NCBI GenBank assembly: GCA_022780745.1
Contig: JALEVB010000084.1
Span: 1 to 53,560 of the forward strand
Length of the DNA: 53,560 nucleotides
Direction of reading: 5' to 3'
DNA from: Erysipelotrichaceae bacterium
GTDB lineage: Bacteria; Bacillota_I; Bacilli_A; Erysipelotrichales; Erysipelotrichaceae
Both the position numbers and the translations under genes were made by a program. Shown here piece after piece: positions 31,676-42,848 of this stretch. Each line of letters opens with the position of its first letter. Within the stretch, counting starts at the first letter, position 1. Under the pieces are notes generated by a model. That model was not told the origin of the DNA, did no database searches, and was given only the letters and a program-made list of their open reading frames with translations.

Positions 31676-32866
31676 ATGAAGAAGATTATTAATTTATTTA
31701 AAATGCCTAGCAAATCAGATTTTATCTTGCATGTAGCTATCATTGGATTAGCTGTTTTTGGCTTTGTTATGGTTATTTCGGCTAGTATGGGCTTGTCAAT
31801 TGGTGATAATAGATATCTGGTTTTTACAGGTGCTAAATTGGCTATATTTACCTTTATAGGTTATATGGGAATGGTTTTTTGTGCTAAACATTTCACTTTT
31901 GAAAAAGTGGCTAAAAATAGTATGATTCTGATGTTTGGAACCATAATAGCACTAATGGCTTGTTTATTATTTGCAGGCTCTGGTGGAGCCAAGGCTTGGA
32001 TAAGACTGCCAATTCCCGGCAGAGAAGTAACGATACAGCCTTCAGAATTTGCTAAGATCATATTCATGATCATTTTAGCAACATATCTTGGTGATGATAG
32101 AAAGAAATATGATAGCTGGTGGGAATTTGTTAAAATTCCTGTTTGTTTTGTTTTAATTTGTGTATGTATTGTCTGGTTTTTACAATCAGACTTTGGTAGT
32201 GCGGTGGTATTGTTTTTGATAGCTGTCTTTTGTTATCTGATACCACGTAAACCAATATTAAGAATTAGTCAGTATTTACTGGTAATGCTTGGTATTATTG
32301 GCATTATAGGTGTAGTTTTGATGCTATATACTAAAACAGGTGAGAATATTATTTATAGTCTTCCTTTTCAGCAATATCAGATCAATCGTATCTTATCTTC
32401 TATTAATCCTTTTATTGATGAATATAATACTGGTTATCAGCTGATCAATGGTTTAGTTGCCTTTGCTACGGGTGGTTTATTTGGAAAGGGTTTTGGTAAT
32501 TCAGTAAGAAAATATACTGATTTTCCAGCATCTAATACAGACTTTATCTTAGCTATCGTTGTTGAGGAATTAGGTTTTGTTGGTTTTTTAGTTATCGCTA
32601 TAGGCTATTTAACAATCATATTTGTTTTATTTAAATATGCTTTTAGAATAAGAAGTGAGAAAGCTAAGATCGTCCTTGTTGGTGTTGCAATGTATATGTT
32701 TATTCATTTTTTATTTAATGTTGGAGGGGTTACGGGATTTATTCCTTTAACAGGGGTACCGTTATTAATGATTTCAGCTGGTGGTTCTAGTACAACAAGT
32801 TTAATGATGGCTATTGGAATTGCTCAAGCTATCATCTCTCAATATCGAAAGGGGCTTATCATATGA
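31676..32866 (+). CDS. ftsW: FtsW/RodA/SpoVE-family peptidoglycan glycosyltransferase
   Basis: A 396-residue SEDS protein with about ten membrane helices that polymerises lipid II, probably at the division site. Family motifs: GSGGAKAWIRLPIPGREVTIQPSEFAKI near residues 101-128, LQSDFGSAVV near residues 165-174, and near residue 285 PASNTDFILAIVVEELGFVG, which includes the catalytic Asp region. NVGGVTGFIPLTGVPLLMISAGGSS near residues 345-369 is also typical. FtsW is preferred over RodA from the PSEFAK and GGSS forms. There is no Shine-Dalgarno; the promoter lies almost on the ATG, so a leaderless message is possible. rsmD overlaps its stop by four bases. Confidence 0.9.
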   Translation: MKKIINLFKMPSKSDFILHVAIIGLAVFGFVMVISASMGLSIGDNRYLVFTGAKLAIFTFIGYMGMVFCAKHFTFEKVAKNSMILMFGTIIALMACLLFAGSGGAKAWIRLPIPGREVTIQPSEFAKIIFMIILATYLGDDRKKYDSWWEFVKIPVCFVLICVCIVWFLQSDFGSAVVLFLIAVFCYLIPRKPILRISQYLLVMLGIIGIIGVVLMLYTKTGENIIYSLPFQQYQINRILSSINPFIDEYNTGYQLINGLVAFATGGLFGKGFGNSVRKYTDFPASNTDFILAIVVEELGFVGFLVIAIGYLTIIFVLFKYAFRIRSEKAKIVLVGVAMYMFIHFLFNVGGVTGFIPLTGVPLLMISAGGSSTTSLMMAIGIAQAIISQYRKGLII

Positions 32867-33405
32867 GAATAATAGCTGGAAAATATCGTTCTAGAAATCT
32901 TAAGACTTTAAAAAGTAATGCTACAAGGCCTACTTTAGATAAAGTAAAAGAAGCTGTTTTTTCTAAATTAGGTACTTATTTTGATGGAGGAGTTTGTTTA
33001 GATCTGTTTAGTGGTTCTGGAGCTATTGGTTTAGAGGCTTTATCTCGAGGAATGGATAAGGCTATCTTAGTTGATAAAAGTTATGAAGCTATAAATATTA
33101 TCAAGGAAAATGTTAAAGCATTAGAGGCTGATGCTACAGTATTTAAAATGGATTATAAAGCAGCTTTAAATAAATTTCAGAATGAACAGTTTGATCTGAT
33201 ATATATTGATCCACCATATCATCTTCATGTTTATAATGATATTCTAAAGTTTATTGATGAACATCAAATGCTAAAAGAATATGGCTATATCGTATGTGAA
33301 AGCCTGAATGAAGAAGAGATCAATAAGGAATATCAAGAATTAGTATTTGAAAAAGAAGTGAGCTATGGAATCATGAAAGTTATATATATAAGGAGAAAAA
33401 AATAA
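32863..33405 (+). CDS. rsmD: 16S rRNA (guanine966-N2)-methyltransferase RsmD
   Basis: A 180-residue SAM-dependent methyltransferase acting on the 30S subunit. MRIIAGKYRSRNLKT and RPTLDKVKEAVFSKL open the protein as in RsmD. The SAM motif CLDLFSGSGAIGLEALSRG is near residues 45-63, and the catalytic DPPY is in IYIDPPYHLHVY near residue 116. The start overlaps the ftsW stop by four bases and the stop overlaps the coaD start by one base (TAATG). The rsmD-coaD pairing is conserved in Firmicutes. Confidence 0.95.
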   Translation: MRIIAGKYRSRNLKTLKSNATRPTLDKVKEAVFSKLGTYFDGGVCLDLFSGSGAIGLEALSRGMDKAILVDKSYEAINIIKENVKALEADATVFKMDYKAALNKFQNEQFDLIYIDPPYHLHVYNDILKFIDEHQMLKEYGYIVCESLNEEEINKEYQELVFEKEVSYGIMKVIYIRRKK

Positions 33406-33881
33406 TGAAAACGGCTATCTATCCAGGAAGTTTTGATCCTATTACCATTGGACATTTAGATATAATAAGAAGAAGTGCAAGAATATTTGATAAAGTAGTA
33501 ATTGCTATTTTAGTTAATACAAGGAAGATTCCTTGTTTTGATAATGAAAAAAGAAAAGAAATGATTGAAAAGTGTATAAGTGATCTAGATAATGTTGAAG
33601 TTGTGATCAAGAGTGGTCTAACTATTGATGTTGCGAAAGAATATGATGCCAAAGTCTTAATTAGGGGTATAAGAGCGGTTGCTGATTATGAATATGAATT
33701 GCAGCAGGCAACGGCTAATATGACATTAGCAAATGATATTGAAACCTTATTTATGGTTGCTAAGCCAGAATATTCTTTTTTAAGTTCTAGTGTGGTAAAG
33801 GAGATGGCATATTATCATGCTGATCTTTCAAAAGTATTGCCAAAAGAGATAATTGATGAAGTACAGGATAAGTTCAAATAG
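33405..33881 (+). CDS. coaD: Phosphopantetheine adenylyltransferase CoaD
   Basis: A 158-residue nucleotidyltransferase making dephospho-CoA from 4'-phosphopantetheine and ATP, the fourth step of CoA synthesis. The motifs are YPGSFDPITIGHLDIIRR (T/HxGH type) at the N-terminus, LIRGIRAVADYEYELQ near residues 86-101, and the ATP motif FLSSSVVKEMA near residues 125-135. Length is normal. AAGGAG lies before the ATG, which shares one base with the rsmD stop. Confidence 0.97.
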   Translation: MKTAIYPGSFDPITIGHLDIIRRSARIFDKVVIAILVNTRKIPCFDNEKRKEMIEKCISDLDNVEVVIKSGLTIDVAKEYDAKVLIRGIRAVADYEYELQQATANMTLANDIETLFMVAKPEYSFLSSSVVKEMAYYHADLSKVLPKEIIDEVQDKFK

Positions 33882-33901
33882 GTCAAAGGACCTATTTTTT
33901 T
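33876..33901 (+). terminator. Terminator after coaD
   Basis: AAATAGGTC (33876-33884) pairs with GACCTATTT (33889-33897) around AAAG and is followed by a T run. Confidence 0.88.
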
Positions 33902-33939
33902 ACAAATGGGGACAGATGTATGAAAACATGTGAAAAAAA

Positions 33940-33966
33940 TTAGCACTTATTTCTTGACAGTGCTAA
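33940..33966. promoter_or_regulatory. CIRCE element 1 (HrcA operator)
   Basis: TTAGCACTT, nine bases, CAGTGCTAA. This differs from the consensus TTAGCACTC-N9-GAGTGCTAA by one base in each arm. It overlaps the -35 of the hrcA promoter. Confidence 0.93.
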
Positions 33967-33982
33967 TCAATTGTTGTATATT
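33954..33982 (+). promoter_or_regulatory. Promoter of hrcA-grpE-dnaK-dnaJ
   Basis: TTGACA (33954-33959), a 17-base spacer and TATATT (33977-33982). It lies between and partly within two CIRCE elements, as expected for an HrcA-repressed sigma-A promoter. Confidence 0.9.
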
Positions 33983-33983
33983 A

Positions 33984-34010
33984 TTAGCAGTCAAAGAAGA
34001 CTAGTGCTAA
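33984..34010. promoter_or_regulatory. CIRCE element 2 (HrcA operator)
   Basis: TTAGCAGTC, nine bases, TAGTGCTAA. It lies just downstream of the -10, over the likely transcription start, 44 bases after the first CIRCE. In the mRNA it could also fold near the ribosome site. Confidence 0.85.
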
Positions 34011-34025
34011 AAAAAGGAGGTAAAG

Positions 34026-35048
34026 ATGCTTACAAATAGAAGAATTCAAATTTTGAAAGCTATCGTTGATGAATTTATTCAGACGGCTGAGCCTGTTGGA
34101 TCAAAGACATTGATGGAGAAGTATAATTTACCTTATTCTAGTGCTACTATTCGTAATGATATGCAGTATTTGGAAGAATATGGGTATTTAGAGAAGACAC
34201 ATACTTCTAGTGGTCGTATTCCTAGTACAGAAGGTTATAAATTTTATTGTGAATATCTGCTTGAAAACAAAACTAATCCTAAAATGGAAGTAGCTTTGCA
34301 AAAAATCTATAACAATGATGCATTAGGAATTGAAGATGTTATTCAGGCAAGCTGTGATGTTTTATCAGAGATGACCAATCTTACTACTGGAGTGCTTGGA
34401 CCAGATGCCAGAAAACAGCGTTTGGAACATGTTAAATTATTTCCTGTTAGTGATCGTAGTGCAGTTTGTGTATTTATTACAGATACTGGACATACAGAGA
34501 CAAAAAACTTTAAGTTTGATCAGGAAATAAGTGTTGATGATATTCAGAACTGCTGTAATATCTTAAATGACCGTTTAAAAGGAACATATATAGAAAATCT
34601 TGCAGATAAGATGGAATCAATAAGACCTGTGCTTGCGGCTCATGTTGTTAGACATGATTTGTTATTTAAAGCATTTGTTCAGGCCTTTGCAAAATTTGCG
34701 AATGATAACGTTTATTTTAGCGGTCAATCGAAAATGTTATATCAGCCTGAATTTTCAGATATTGAGAAATTAAGGAATTTTATGAATATGCTTGATAATT
34801 CTTCAATATGGCGAACACTTACTGGTGAAAATAATACCAGACTGATGTTGCCTAATGAGGGATTTGATATTACGTGGGTCGATGATGTAGCAGTTGTTAA
34901 ACAGAGTTTTAGAATAAACGATGATGAACAAGGACAACTGATGATCGTTGGACCAGCTCGAATGGATTATGAAAAGATCGTATCGATGCTTGATAGTACG
35001 ACAAAGATGATAGAACATATCTATGGAGGAAATAATGGAAGAAAATAA
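34026..35048 (+). CDS. hrcA: Heat-inducible transcription repressor HrcA
   Basis: A 340-residue repressor that binds CIRCE and is held active by GroEL in other Firmicutes. The N-terminal winged helix is residues 1-75 (RRIQILKAIVDEFIQTAEPVGSKTL, then SSATIRNDMQYLEEYGYLEKTHTSSGRIPS). The GAF-like regulatory domain follows. The start has AAAGGAGG six bases upstream. It is the first gene of its own operon and should repress itself, grpE, dnaK, dnaJ and clpB through the three CIRCE sites. The end overlaps grpE by 14 bases. Confidence 0.97.
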   Translation: MLTNRRIQILKAIVDEFIQTAEPVGSKTLMEKYNLPYSSATIRNDMQYLEEYGYLEKTHTSSGRIPSTEGYKFYCEYLLENKTNPKMEVALQKIYNNDALGIEDVIQASCDVLSEMTNLTTGVLGPDARKQRLEHVKLFPVSDRSAVCVFITDTGHTETKNFKFDQEISVDDIQNCCNILNDRLKGTYIENLADKMESIRPVLAAHVVRHDLLFKAFVQAFAKFANDNVYFSGQSKMLYQPEFSDIEKLRNFMNMLDNSSIWRTLTGENNTRLMLPNEGFDITWVDDVAVVKQSFRINDDEQGQLMIVGPARMDYEKIVSMLDSTTKMIEHIYGGNNGRK

Positions 35049-35619
35049 GGAAAAAGTTGAAGATACTGCTAGTGAAAAAGATGAAGTTAAACAAGATGAT
35101 GTTGTTGTTGAGGAAAAGGAAGTTGAAATCAATGATGATGAAATCGAAGTTGAAAAAGAAGATGAATTGCAGTCTTTGAATGAGCATATAGCTAAGTTAG
35201 AGAGTGAAATTGCTGGTTTAAAAAATGATTATGCTAGAGCTTATGCTGATACTGAAAACATGCGTAGACGTCTTCAAAATGAGTATGAGATGCTAAAGAA
35301 ATATCGTATACAGGACTTTGCTTTAGATATTCTTCCAGTTATTGATAACTGTGAAAGAGCTCTTGCTCAAGAAACATCTGATGAAAAGTATCGTAAAGGT
35401 GTAGAGATGATTTATAATCAGCTGATCAATGCTTTGAAAAAAGAAGGTGTTGAAGAGATTGATTGCTTGAATAAAACATTTGATGCTAATTTCGAACAGG
35501 CTATCATGATGGAAAAAGTTGATGGTGTTGAAAGTGGTATCGTTGTTCAGGTACTTCAAAAAGGTTATAAATTAAAAGATCGTATATTACGTGCCGCAAT
35601 GGTAAAAGTTAGTGAATAA
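35035..35619 (+). CDS. grpE: Nucleotide exchange factor GrpE
   Basis: A 194-residue cochaperone that releases ADP from DnaK. A long acidic N-terminal tail (about residues 1-45) leads into a coiled coil, then YARAYADTENMRRRLQNEYEMLKKYRIQDFALDILPVIDN near residues 65-104. The C-terminal beta wing carries FDANFEQAIMMEKVDG and VLQKGYKLKDRILRAAMVKV. I chose ATG 35035, five bases after GGAGG; an in-frame ATG at 35023 lies before that site. It overlaps hrcA by 14 bases, so translation is coupled. Confidence 0.95.
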   Translation: MEENKEKVEDTASEKDEVKQDDVVVEEKEVEINDDEIEVEKEDELQSLNEHIAKLESEIAGLKNDYARAYADTENMRRRLQNEYEMLKKYRIQDFALDILPVIDNCERALAQETSDEKYRKGVEMIYNQLINALKKEGVEEIDCLNKTFDANFEQAIMMEKVDGVESGIVVQVLQKGYKLKDRILRAAMVKVSE

Positions 35620-35625
35620 ATTTAG

Positions 35626-37443
<1,818 letters not shown>

Positions 37444-37446
37444 TTC

Positions 37447-37477
37447 AAAAGCCCTAGGTTAATATCCTAGGCTTTTG
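37447..37477 (+). terminator. Partial terminator or processing hairpin between dnaK and dnaJ
   Basis: AAAAGC-CTAGG (37447-37458, one bulged C) pairs with CCTAGGCTTTT (37466-37476). The T run is only four bases, so it probably attenuates rather than stops transcription into dnaJ. Confidence 0.6.
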
Positions 37478-37506
37478 CATAAGTCTTAAAAAGAGGTGTT
37501 AAGAAA

Positions 37507-38649
37507 ATGAGTGAAAAAAGAGATTATTATGAAGTGCTTGGCATCTCTAAAGATGCATCAGAACAAGAAATAAAAAAAGCATATCGATCTTTGGCTAAAA
37601 AATATCATCCTGATATGAACAAGAGTCCAGATGCTGAAGAAAAATTTAAAGAGATCAATGAAGCATATGAAGTATTAAGTGATCCTGATAAGAAAGCTAA
37701 ATATGATCAGTTTGGTTTTGCAGGAGTTGATCCAAATGCCGCTTCAGGATTTGGTGGTTTCTCAAGTGGAAGCTTTGATGATCTAAATGATATCTTTGGT
37801 TCAATGTTTGGTGGTGGTGGTTTCTCAGGATTCTCTGGGTTTGGAGGATCTACAAGCAGAAATAGCACAGCACCAAGAAAAGGCCAAGATCGTTATATGC
37901 AGATGAATGTTAGTTTCATGGATGCTATATTTGGTAAAAATGAAACAATTAATTTAAGTGTTGATGAAAAATGTAGCCAATGTAATGGTAGTGGGGCAGC
38001 AAGTTCTTCTGATATAATTACATGTTCAAGATGTAATGGTTCAGGAAGAGTTGTTACACAACAAAGAACAGCATTTGGAGTCTTCCAGTCACAAAGTGTT
38101 TGTCCAGATTGTAATGGTACTGGTAAGAAAATCAAAAAAGTGTGTCCTAAATGTCATGGAGAAGGCTATGAACATAAAAGAGTTAGTGTTGATCTAAAGA
38201 TTCCTAGTGGTATTCAAACAGGTCAGCAATTAAGAGTTCAAGGAAAAGGTGAACGTGGTATCAATGGAGGACCTAATGGTGATTTATATATCGAAATTAG
38301 AGTTGCCAGCCATGAATATTTCAAACGTGAAGGAAAGAATATTTATATCACTATTCCTATTAGTAATGTCGATGCAACTTTAGGATGTACTGTTGATGTT
38401 CCAACGGTACATGGAGATGTAGAGCTAACTATTCCAGCTGGTACTCAAAATGGAGCACAATTAAGAATTAGAGAAAAGGGTGTTCCTGATATTAGAGGTG
38501 GTAAAGCTGGTGATGAGATAGTTGAGATCAAGGTTGAAATTCCTAAGAAATTATCTCGTGAAGAAAAAGAACTTTATCAGAAACTATATAATATCCAGCA
38601 TAAGGGTAATGAGAGTGTTTTTGATAAGTTTAAGAAGGCTTTTAAATAA
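37507..38649 (+). CDS. dnaJ: Chaperone DnaJ (Hsp40)
   Basis: A 380-residue full-length type I DnaJ. It has a J domain (residues 5-70) with HPD in [10 protein letters not shown], a Gly/Phe-rich region (about 75-120), and four zinc-finger repeats ([32 protein letters not shown], about 155-225). The C-terminal substrate domain has [18 protein letters not shown] and [23 protein letters not shown] lies ahead of the ATG. Transcription likely continues from dnaK and ends at 38648-38670. Confidence 0.98.
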   Translation: MSEKRDYYEVLGISKDASEQEIKKAYRSLAKKYHPDMNKSPDAEEKFKEINEAYEVLSDPDKKAKYDQFGFAGVDPNAASGFGGFSSGSFDDLNDIFGSMFGGGGFSGFSGFGGSTSRNSTAPRKGQDRYMQMNVSFMDAIFGKNETINLSVDEKCSQCNGSGAASSSDIITCSRCNGSGRVVTQQRTAFGVFQSQSVCPDCNGTGKKIKKVCPKCHGEGYEHKRVSVDLKIPSGIQTGQQLRVQGKGERGINGGPNGDLYIEIRVASHEYFKREGKNIYITIPISNVDATLGCTVDVPTVHGDVELTIPAGTQNGAQLRIREKGVPDIRGGKAGDEIVEIKVEIPKKLSREEKELYQKLYNIQHKGNESVFDKFKKAFK

Positions 38650-38670
38650 AGGTACGATTTGTACCTTTTC
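38648..38670 (+). terminator. Terminator after dnaJ
   Basis: AAAGGTAC (38648-38655), GATTT loop, GTACCTTTT (38661-38669). Confidence 0.82.
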
Positions 38671-38683
38671 TAAAACATTGAAA

Positions 38684-38710
38684 TTAGCACTCTATTAAAT
38701 TAAGTGCTAA
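38684..38710. promoter_or_regulatory. CIRCE element 3, upstream of clpB
   Basis: TTAGCACTC, nine bases, AAGTGCTAA: the left arm matches consensus exactly and the right arm differs at one base. TTGAAA (38678-38683) abuts it and may be the -35; no convincing -10 is seen 16-18 bases on. The ribosome site AAGGAGG follows at once, so the element lies in the leader RNA. Confidence 0.92.
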
Positions 38711-38723
38711 AAGGAGGTATTTT

Positions 38724-41273
38724 ATGAATGTTGAACAAATGACAAATCGTTTACAGGAAATTATGCAAAGAGCCATCATGATTGCTAATAGTAATCATAA
38801 TCCTCAATTATGTGTTGAACATGTTTTAAAAGCTTTAAATAGTGATGATGGCATAATTGCCTTGTGGAATAAGTTAAATGTTGATTATGGTAAAATTGAT
38901 GTCATAATTGATAAATATTTAGCTAAACTTAATAGAGTAGACAATACTAATATTACTTTGAATAGAGAAGTTGAAAATGCTTATAATGAGGCTTTAAACT
39001 GGTCGAAGAAGCATGAGGAAACTTATATGAGTTCTGTTAGTATGCTGATTGCTTTATTGTTTGGTAAAACAGAAGTAGCTAAAGAAATAGTTAATGCTTT
39101 AAATTTAAAGCAGAAAGATATTGAAAAAGCAGAAATGGAAAGAAGGCATAATATGAAGATGGATAGTGCTGAAAGCGAAAATCAAGTAGATGCTTTAAGT
39201 AAATATGGTCGTGATCTTGTTCAGGATGTTAAGGATGGTAAGATCGATCCAGTTATTGGCAGAGATGATGAAATAAGAAGAGTTATTGAGATCTTATCAA
39301 GAAAAACAAAGAATAATCCGATATTGATAGGTGAACCAGGTGTTGGTAAAACAGCAATCGTTGAAGGATTAGCATGGCGTATCATGAAGCAGGATGTACC
39401 ATTTGGCTTAAAGGATAAGAAATTGATTGAGCTTGATATGGGTTCATTAATTGCTGGTGCTAAATATCGTGGTGAATTTGAGGAAAGATTAAAAGCGGTA
39501 TTGAATGAAGTTAAGCAGGCTGATGGAAATATCATCTTATTCATTGATGAAATTCATAATCTGGTAGGTGCTGGTAAGACTGAGGGTTCAATGGATGCAG
39601 CTAACTTATTAAAGCCAATGCTAGCTCGTGGAGAATTAAAGTGTATAGGTGCTACTACTTTTGATGAATATCGTCAATATATTGAAAAAGATGCTGCTTT
39701 AGAAAGAAGATTCCAGAAGATACAGGTAGAAGAACCAAGTGTAGAAGAAACGATTTCTATTCTAAGAGGATTAAAAGATCGTTTTGAATCTCACCATGGT
39801 GTACAGATCAAAGATGAAGCAATTATTGCTGCTTCTACTTTATCACATAGATATATTACTGATCGTTTCTTACCAGATAAGGCTATTGACTTAATAGATG
39901 AAGCTTGCGCCTGTGTTCGTGTAGAAATGGATTCTATGCCATCAGAACTTGATGAATTATTTAGAAAGATCATGCAGCTGGAAATTGAAGAGACAGCTTT
40001 AAAGAAAGAAAATGATGAAAAAACTAAAGAAAGATTACAAGATATTCAAAAGGAATTAGCTACACTTAAAGAAGAAAAGAATATTAAATATGATAAATGG
40101 CAGCAGGAAAAGAAGAAACTGGATGAAGCTAAACAATATAAGGAACAATTAGAAAAAGCTAAATTAGATATGCAGCAGGCTCAAAATGATGCAAAATATG
40201 AAGTAGCAGCAAAACTTCAATATGAAACTATACCTAATTTAGAAAAGAAGATAAAAGAAGCTAATAATAGCAGTGAAAATCGTGTTATTCAAGAAATCGT
40301 TGATGAAGAACTTATAGCGAAGATCGTTTCAAGATGGACACATATTGAGGTAAGCAAGTTACTAGAAACTCAAAGACAAAAGATCTTAAATCTCGATAAG
40401 ATCTTACAGGAAAGAGTAATGGGTCAGGATGAAGCATTACAGCTAGTACAGGAAGCAATTATTAGAAGTAAAGCTCAGATCCAGGATGAAAACAGACCAA
40501 TTGGCTCATTCTTATTCCTTGGCCCTACAGGTGTAGGTAAAACCGAGGTTGCTAAGGCTTTAGCTCAGCAATTATTTGATGATGAATCAAAGATCATAAG
40601 AATAGATATGTCCGAATATATGGAGAAACATAGTGTTTCTAGATTGGTAGGAGCTCCTCCAGGATATGTAGGTTATGAAGAAGGAGGACAGTTAACAGAA
40701 AGTGTTAGAAGAAATCCTTATTCTATTGTCTTATTTGATGAAGTAGAGAAAGCACATCCTGATGTCTTTAATATCTTATTACAAATATTAGATGATGGTA
40801 GAATTACTGATTCTAAAGGTGTAACTGTTGATTTTAAGAATACTTTGATCATTATGACTAGTAATCTAGGTTCTAGATTTGCCTTTGAAGAAGATAAGCA
40901 GGAAAGAAATAAACATTATATGGATGAAGTACATAAATTCTTCAAACCTGAATTTGTAAATCGTATTGATGAAATTATCGTCTTTAATGCTCTAGATGAT
41001 AAAGTATTGCCATTAATAGCTAATAAGTTTATTAAACAGCTTGAACAAAGATTACATGATAAAGATATCACTTTAAAAGTAAGTGATAATGCAATGAAGA
41101 GGATCATTAGTTTAGGTGTTGATCCTGTCTTTGGTGCTAGACCAATGAAACGACATATTCAAAGAGAAATCGAGACCAAAGTAGCTCGCTGTATTCTTGA
41201 AAATGTTGATATTGAGGGTAAGACAATACTTGTTGATGCCGATGAAAATGGTTATTTTACCTTGGTAGAATAA
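38724..41273 (+). CDS. clpB: Disaggregase ClpB (Hsp100)
   Basis: An 849-residue AAA+ disaggregase that works with DnaK/DnaJ/GrpE. It has an N-domain (1-145), NBD1 with Walker A GEPGVGKT near residue 208 and Walker [15 protein letters not shown], and a long coiled-coil M domain (about 400-525) that separates ClpB from ClpC. NBD2 has [15 protein letters not shown] near residue 605, [14 protein letters not shown], and a C-terminal cap. AAGGAGG lies seven bases before the ATG. It has a CIRCE site, so it belongs to the HrcA regulon here; no CtsR-type repeat is seen. Confidence 0.98.
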   Translation: MNVEQMTNRLQEIMQRAIMIANSNHNPQLCVEHVLKALNSDDGIIALWNKLNVDYGKIDVIIDKYLAKLNRVDNTNITLNREVENAYNEALNWSKKHEETYMSSVSMLIALLFGKTEVAKEIVNALNLKQKDIEKAEMERRHNMKMDSAESENQVDALSKYGRDLVQDVKDGKIDPVIGRDDEIRRVIEILSRKTKNNPILIGEPGVGKTAIVEGLAWRIMKQDVPFGLKDKKLIELDMGSLIAGAKYRGEFEERLKAVLNEVKQADGNIILFIDEIHNLVGAGKTEGSMDAANLLKPMLARGELKCIGATTFDEYRQYIEKDAALERRFQKIQVEEPSVEETISILRGLKDRFESHHGVQIKDEAIIAASTLSHRYITDRFLPDKAIDLIDEACACVRVEMDSMPSELDELFRKIMQLEIEETALKKENDEKTKERLQDIQKELATLKEEKNIKYDKWQQEKKKLDEAKQYKEQLEKAKLDMQQAQNDAKYEVAAKLQYETIPNLEKKIKEANNSSENRVIQEIVDEELIAKIVSRWTHIEVSKLLETQRQKILNLDKILQERVMGQDEALQLVQEAIIRSKAQIQDENRPIGSFLFLGPTGVGKTEVAKALAQQLFDDESKIIRIDMSEYMEKHSVSRLVGAPPGYVGYEEGGQLTESVRRNPYSIVLFDEVEKAHPDVFNILLQILDDGRITDSKGVTVDFKNTLIIMTSNLGSRFAFEEDKQERNKHYMDEVHKFFKPEFVNRIDEIIVFNALDDKVLPLIANKFIKQLEQRLHDKDITLKVSDNAMKRIISLGVDPVFGARPMKRHIQREIETKVARCILENVDIEGKTILVDADENGYFTLVE

Positions 41274-41286
41274 AAATATAGGTTAT

Positions 41287-41322
41287 AAAAGTATTTAGGT
41301 TATATTCCTAAATACTTTTTTT
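41287..41322 (+). terminator. Terminator after clpB
   Basis: A 13-base perfect stem, AAAAGTATTTAGG (41287-41299) with CCTAAATACTTTT (41307-41319), continues into TTT. Confidence 0.92.
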
Positions 41323-41392
41323 GGTGGATAGAAGTTTAATATCCTGTAAACATTTTTATATTTTTGTGTTATATTATTATAGCCGATTAGGC

Positions 41393-41443
41393 CAAGCAGT
41401 TCTAATCTGATATCCTGCTTGTAAAATATTAAAACCAAAGGAG
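41393..41443 (+). ncRNA. PreQ1-I type riboswitch
   Basis: P1 is AAGCAG (41394-41399) with CTGCTT (41415-41420). The loop begins with the conserved TTCTA run (41400-41404), matching known preQ1-I aptamers. An A-rich tail (41421-41434) holds ATTA (41428-41431), which can pair with TAAT of the loop (41403-41406) to form the H-type pseudoknot. The ribosome site AAAGGAG (41437-41443) comes only five bases later, so control of translation is likely. The downstream gene is a queuosine-precursor transporter, the expected target. Confidence 0.82.
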
Positions 41444-41449
41444 AAAACA

Positions 41450-42175
41450 ATGAAAAATTTAAAATCTTATTTGGAGGAAACAAATATCCTCTTTCGTAAC
41501 ATTCCAGGAATGGTAATGTCCTTTTTCTTTCTAAGCGTAGTATTGATGAATCTTTTAGCTAATAAAGAATTGATTTCTACTACATATTTAGCTTTAGATT
41601 GTGGATTTATGCTAAGCTGGATTTCTTTTTTATGCTTAGATATTGTAACTAAATATTTTGGTGCCAAAGCTGCAAGCAGATTGTCAATTACAGCATTATT
41701 ATTTAATCTATTAGTATGTTTGATCTTTAAAATTGCTTCTATGACACCAGGTATGTGGGCTGCATATTATGATAGTGGTTCTATGGCTGTCAATGATGCT
41801 TTAAATACTACATTTGGTGGTACATGGTATGTACTTTTAGGAAGTAGCATCGCAATGTTAGTTTCATTTTTATTTAATGGCTGGTTAAATGAATTTATTG
41901 GTAAACGTCTACAGAATAATTCATTTAAAGATTTTGCATTAAGATCATATATATCTACAGCACTTGCACAATTTGTTGATAATTTTATCTTTGCAATGCT
42001 GGTTTCATATGTTTTTTTTGGATGGACAATGGTTCAGGTTATCATATGCTCATTAACTGGTGCATTCTTTGAATTATTATGTGAGGTTATCTTAAGCCCT
42101 GTTGGATATCGTATCGTTACAAGATGGGAAAAAGAAAAAGTTGGTAAAGAATATTTAGATCTAATAAGAGGTTAA
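41450..42175 (+). CDS. Queuosine precursor transporter (VUT/YhhQ family)
   Basis: A 241-residue membrane protein with about six helices, of the VUT family (YhhQ-like), which takes up preQ0, preQ1 or queuine for tRNA queuosine. Typical motifs: MLSWISFLCLDIVTKYFGAKAASRL near residues 61-85, FNGWLNEFIGKRL near residues 142-154, and LRSYISTALAQFVDNFIFAML near residues 164-184. The preQ1 riboswitch upstream supports a 7-deazapurine substrate. An AAAGGAG site precedes the ATG. It heads an apparent operon with an SDR and a class B sortase, neither obviously related to queuosine. Confidence 0.9.
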   Translation: MKNLKSYLEETNILFRNIPGMVMSFFFLSVVLMNLLANKELISTTYLALDCGFMLSWISFLCLDIVTKYFGAKAASRLSITALLFNLLVCLIFKIASMTPGMWAAYYDSGSMAVNDALNTTFGGTWYVLLGSSIAMLVSFLFNGWLNEFIGKRLQNNSFKDFALRSYISTALAQFVDNFIFAMLVSYVFFGWTMVQVIICSLTGAFFELLCEVILSPVGYRIVTRWEKEKVGKEYLDLIRG

Positions 42176-42176
42176 T

Positions 42177-42839
42177 ATGTTAATATTAATAACAGGAACA
42201 AGTAGAGGAATAGGAAAAGCTATTGCATTAAGGTTTTTACAAGAAAAACATGACGTTATTGGTTTTGATATTGAAGAAAAAACCATAGATCATGTTAATT
42301 ATGTTCATCATATTGTTGATGTATCATGTCCTAGTGACTTTATTGATAATGTCTATCCTGATATTGTTGTCAATAACGCTGGAGTACAGGATAGTGGCAA
42401 AGATATTGATATTAACCTAAAAGGAGTAATCAATATTACGGAAAAATATGCTTTTGACAACCCTAACATTAAAGCTGTAACGATCATTGGTTCAGCTAGT
42501 GGTCATACTGGTTCTGAATTCTATGAATATGCAGCTAGTAAAGGTGGTTTATTAGCATACACTAAAAATGTTGCTAATAGATTAGCTCCTAAGGCTATTT
42601 GTAATAGTATCGATCCAGGTGGTGTTATTACTGAGCTTAATAAACCAGTAATGGATGATGAAAAGCTATTTGCCAAGATCATGGAATTAACACCTTTAAA
42701 AAGATGGGCAACATGTGAAGAAATAGCTGATTGGGTATACTTTGTTTCGGTTATTAATAAATTTATGACTGGTCAGAATTTACTGATTGATGGTGGAGAA
42801 GCTGGATATAATCAGTTTATTTGGCCTGAAGATTTGTAG
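42177..42839 (+). CDS. Short-chain dehydrogenase/reductase
   Basis: A 220-residue classical SDR. The NAD(P)-binding motif TGTSRGIGKAIA is near residues 7-18, VVNNAGVQ near residues 64-71, and the active site has Ser in IGSASGHTG near residue 103 and YxxxK in YEYAASKGG near residues 118-126. IDPGGVITELNKP follows, then the family end MTGQNLLIDGGE. It is a little shorter than usual because the middle is compact. It starts one base after the transporter stop, with GAGG upstream. Its substrate is unknown and no role in queuosine uptake is evident. Confidence 0.92.
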   Translation: MLILITGTSRGIGKAIALRFLQEKHDVIGFDIEEKTIDHVNYVHHIVDVSCPSDFIDNVYPDIVVNNAGVQDSGKDIDINLKGVINITEKYAFDNPNIKAVTIIGSASGHTGSEFYEYAASKGGLLAYTKNVANRLAPKAICNSIDPGGVITELNKPVMDDEKLFAKIMELTPLKRWATCEEIADWVYFVSVINKFMTGQNLLIDGGEAGYNQFIWPEDL

Positions 42840-42848
42840 GTGATAAGT

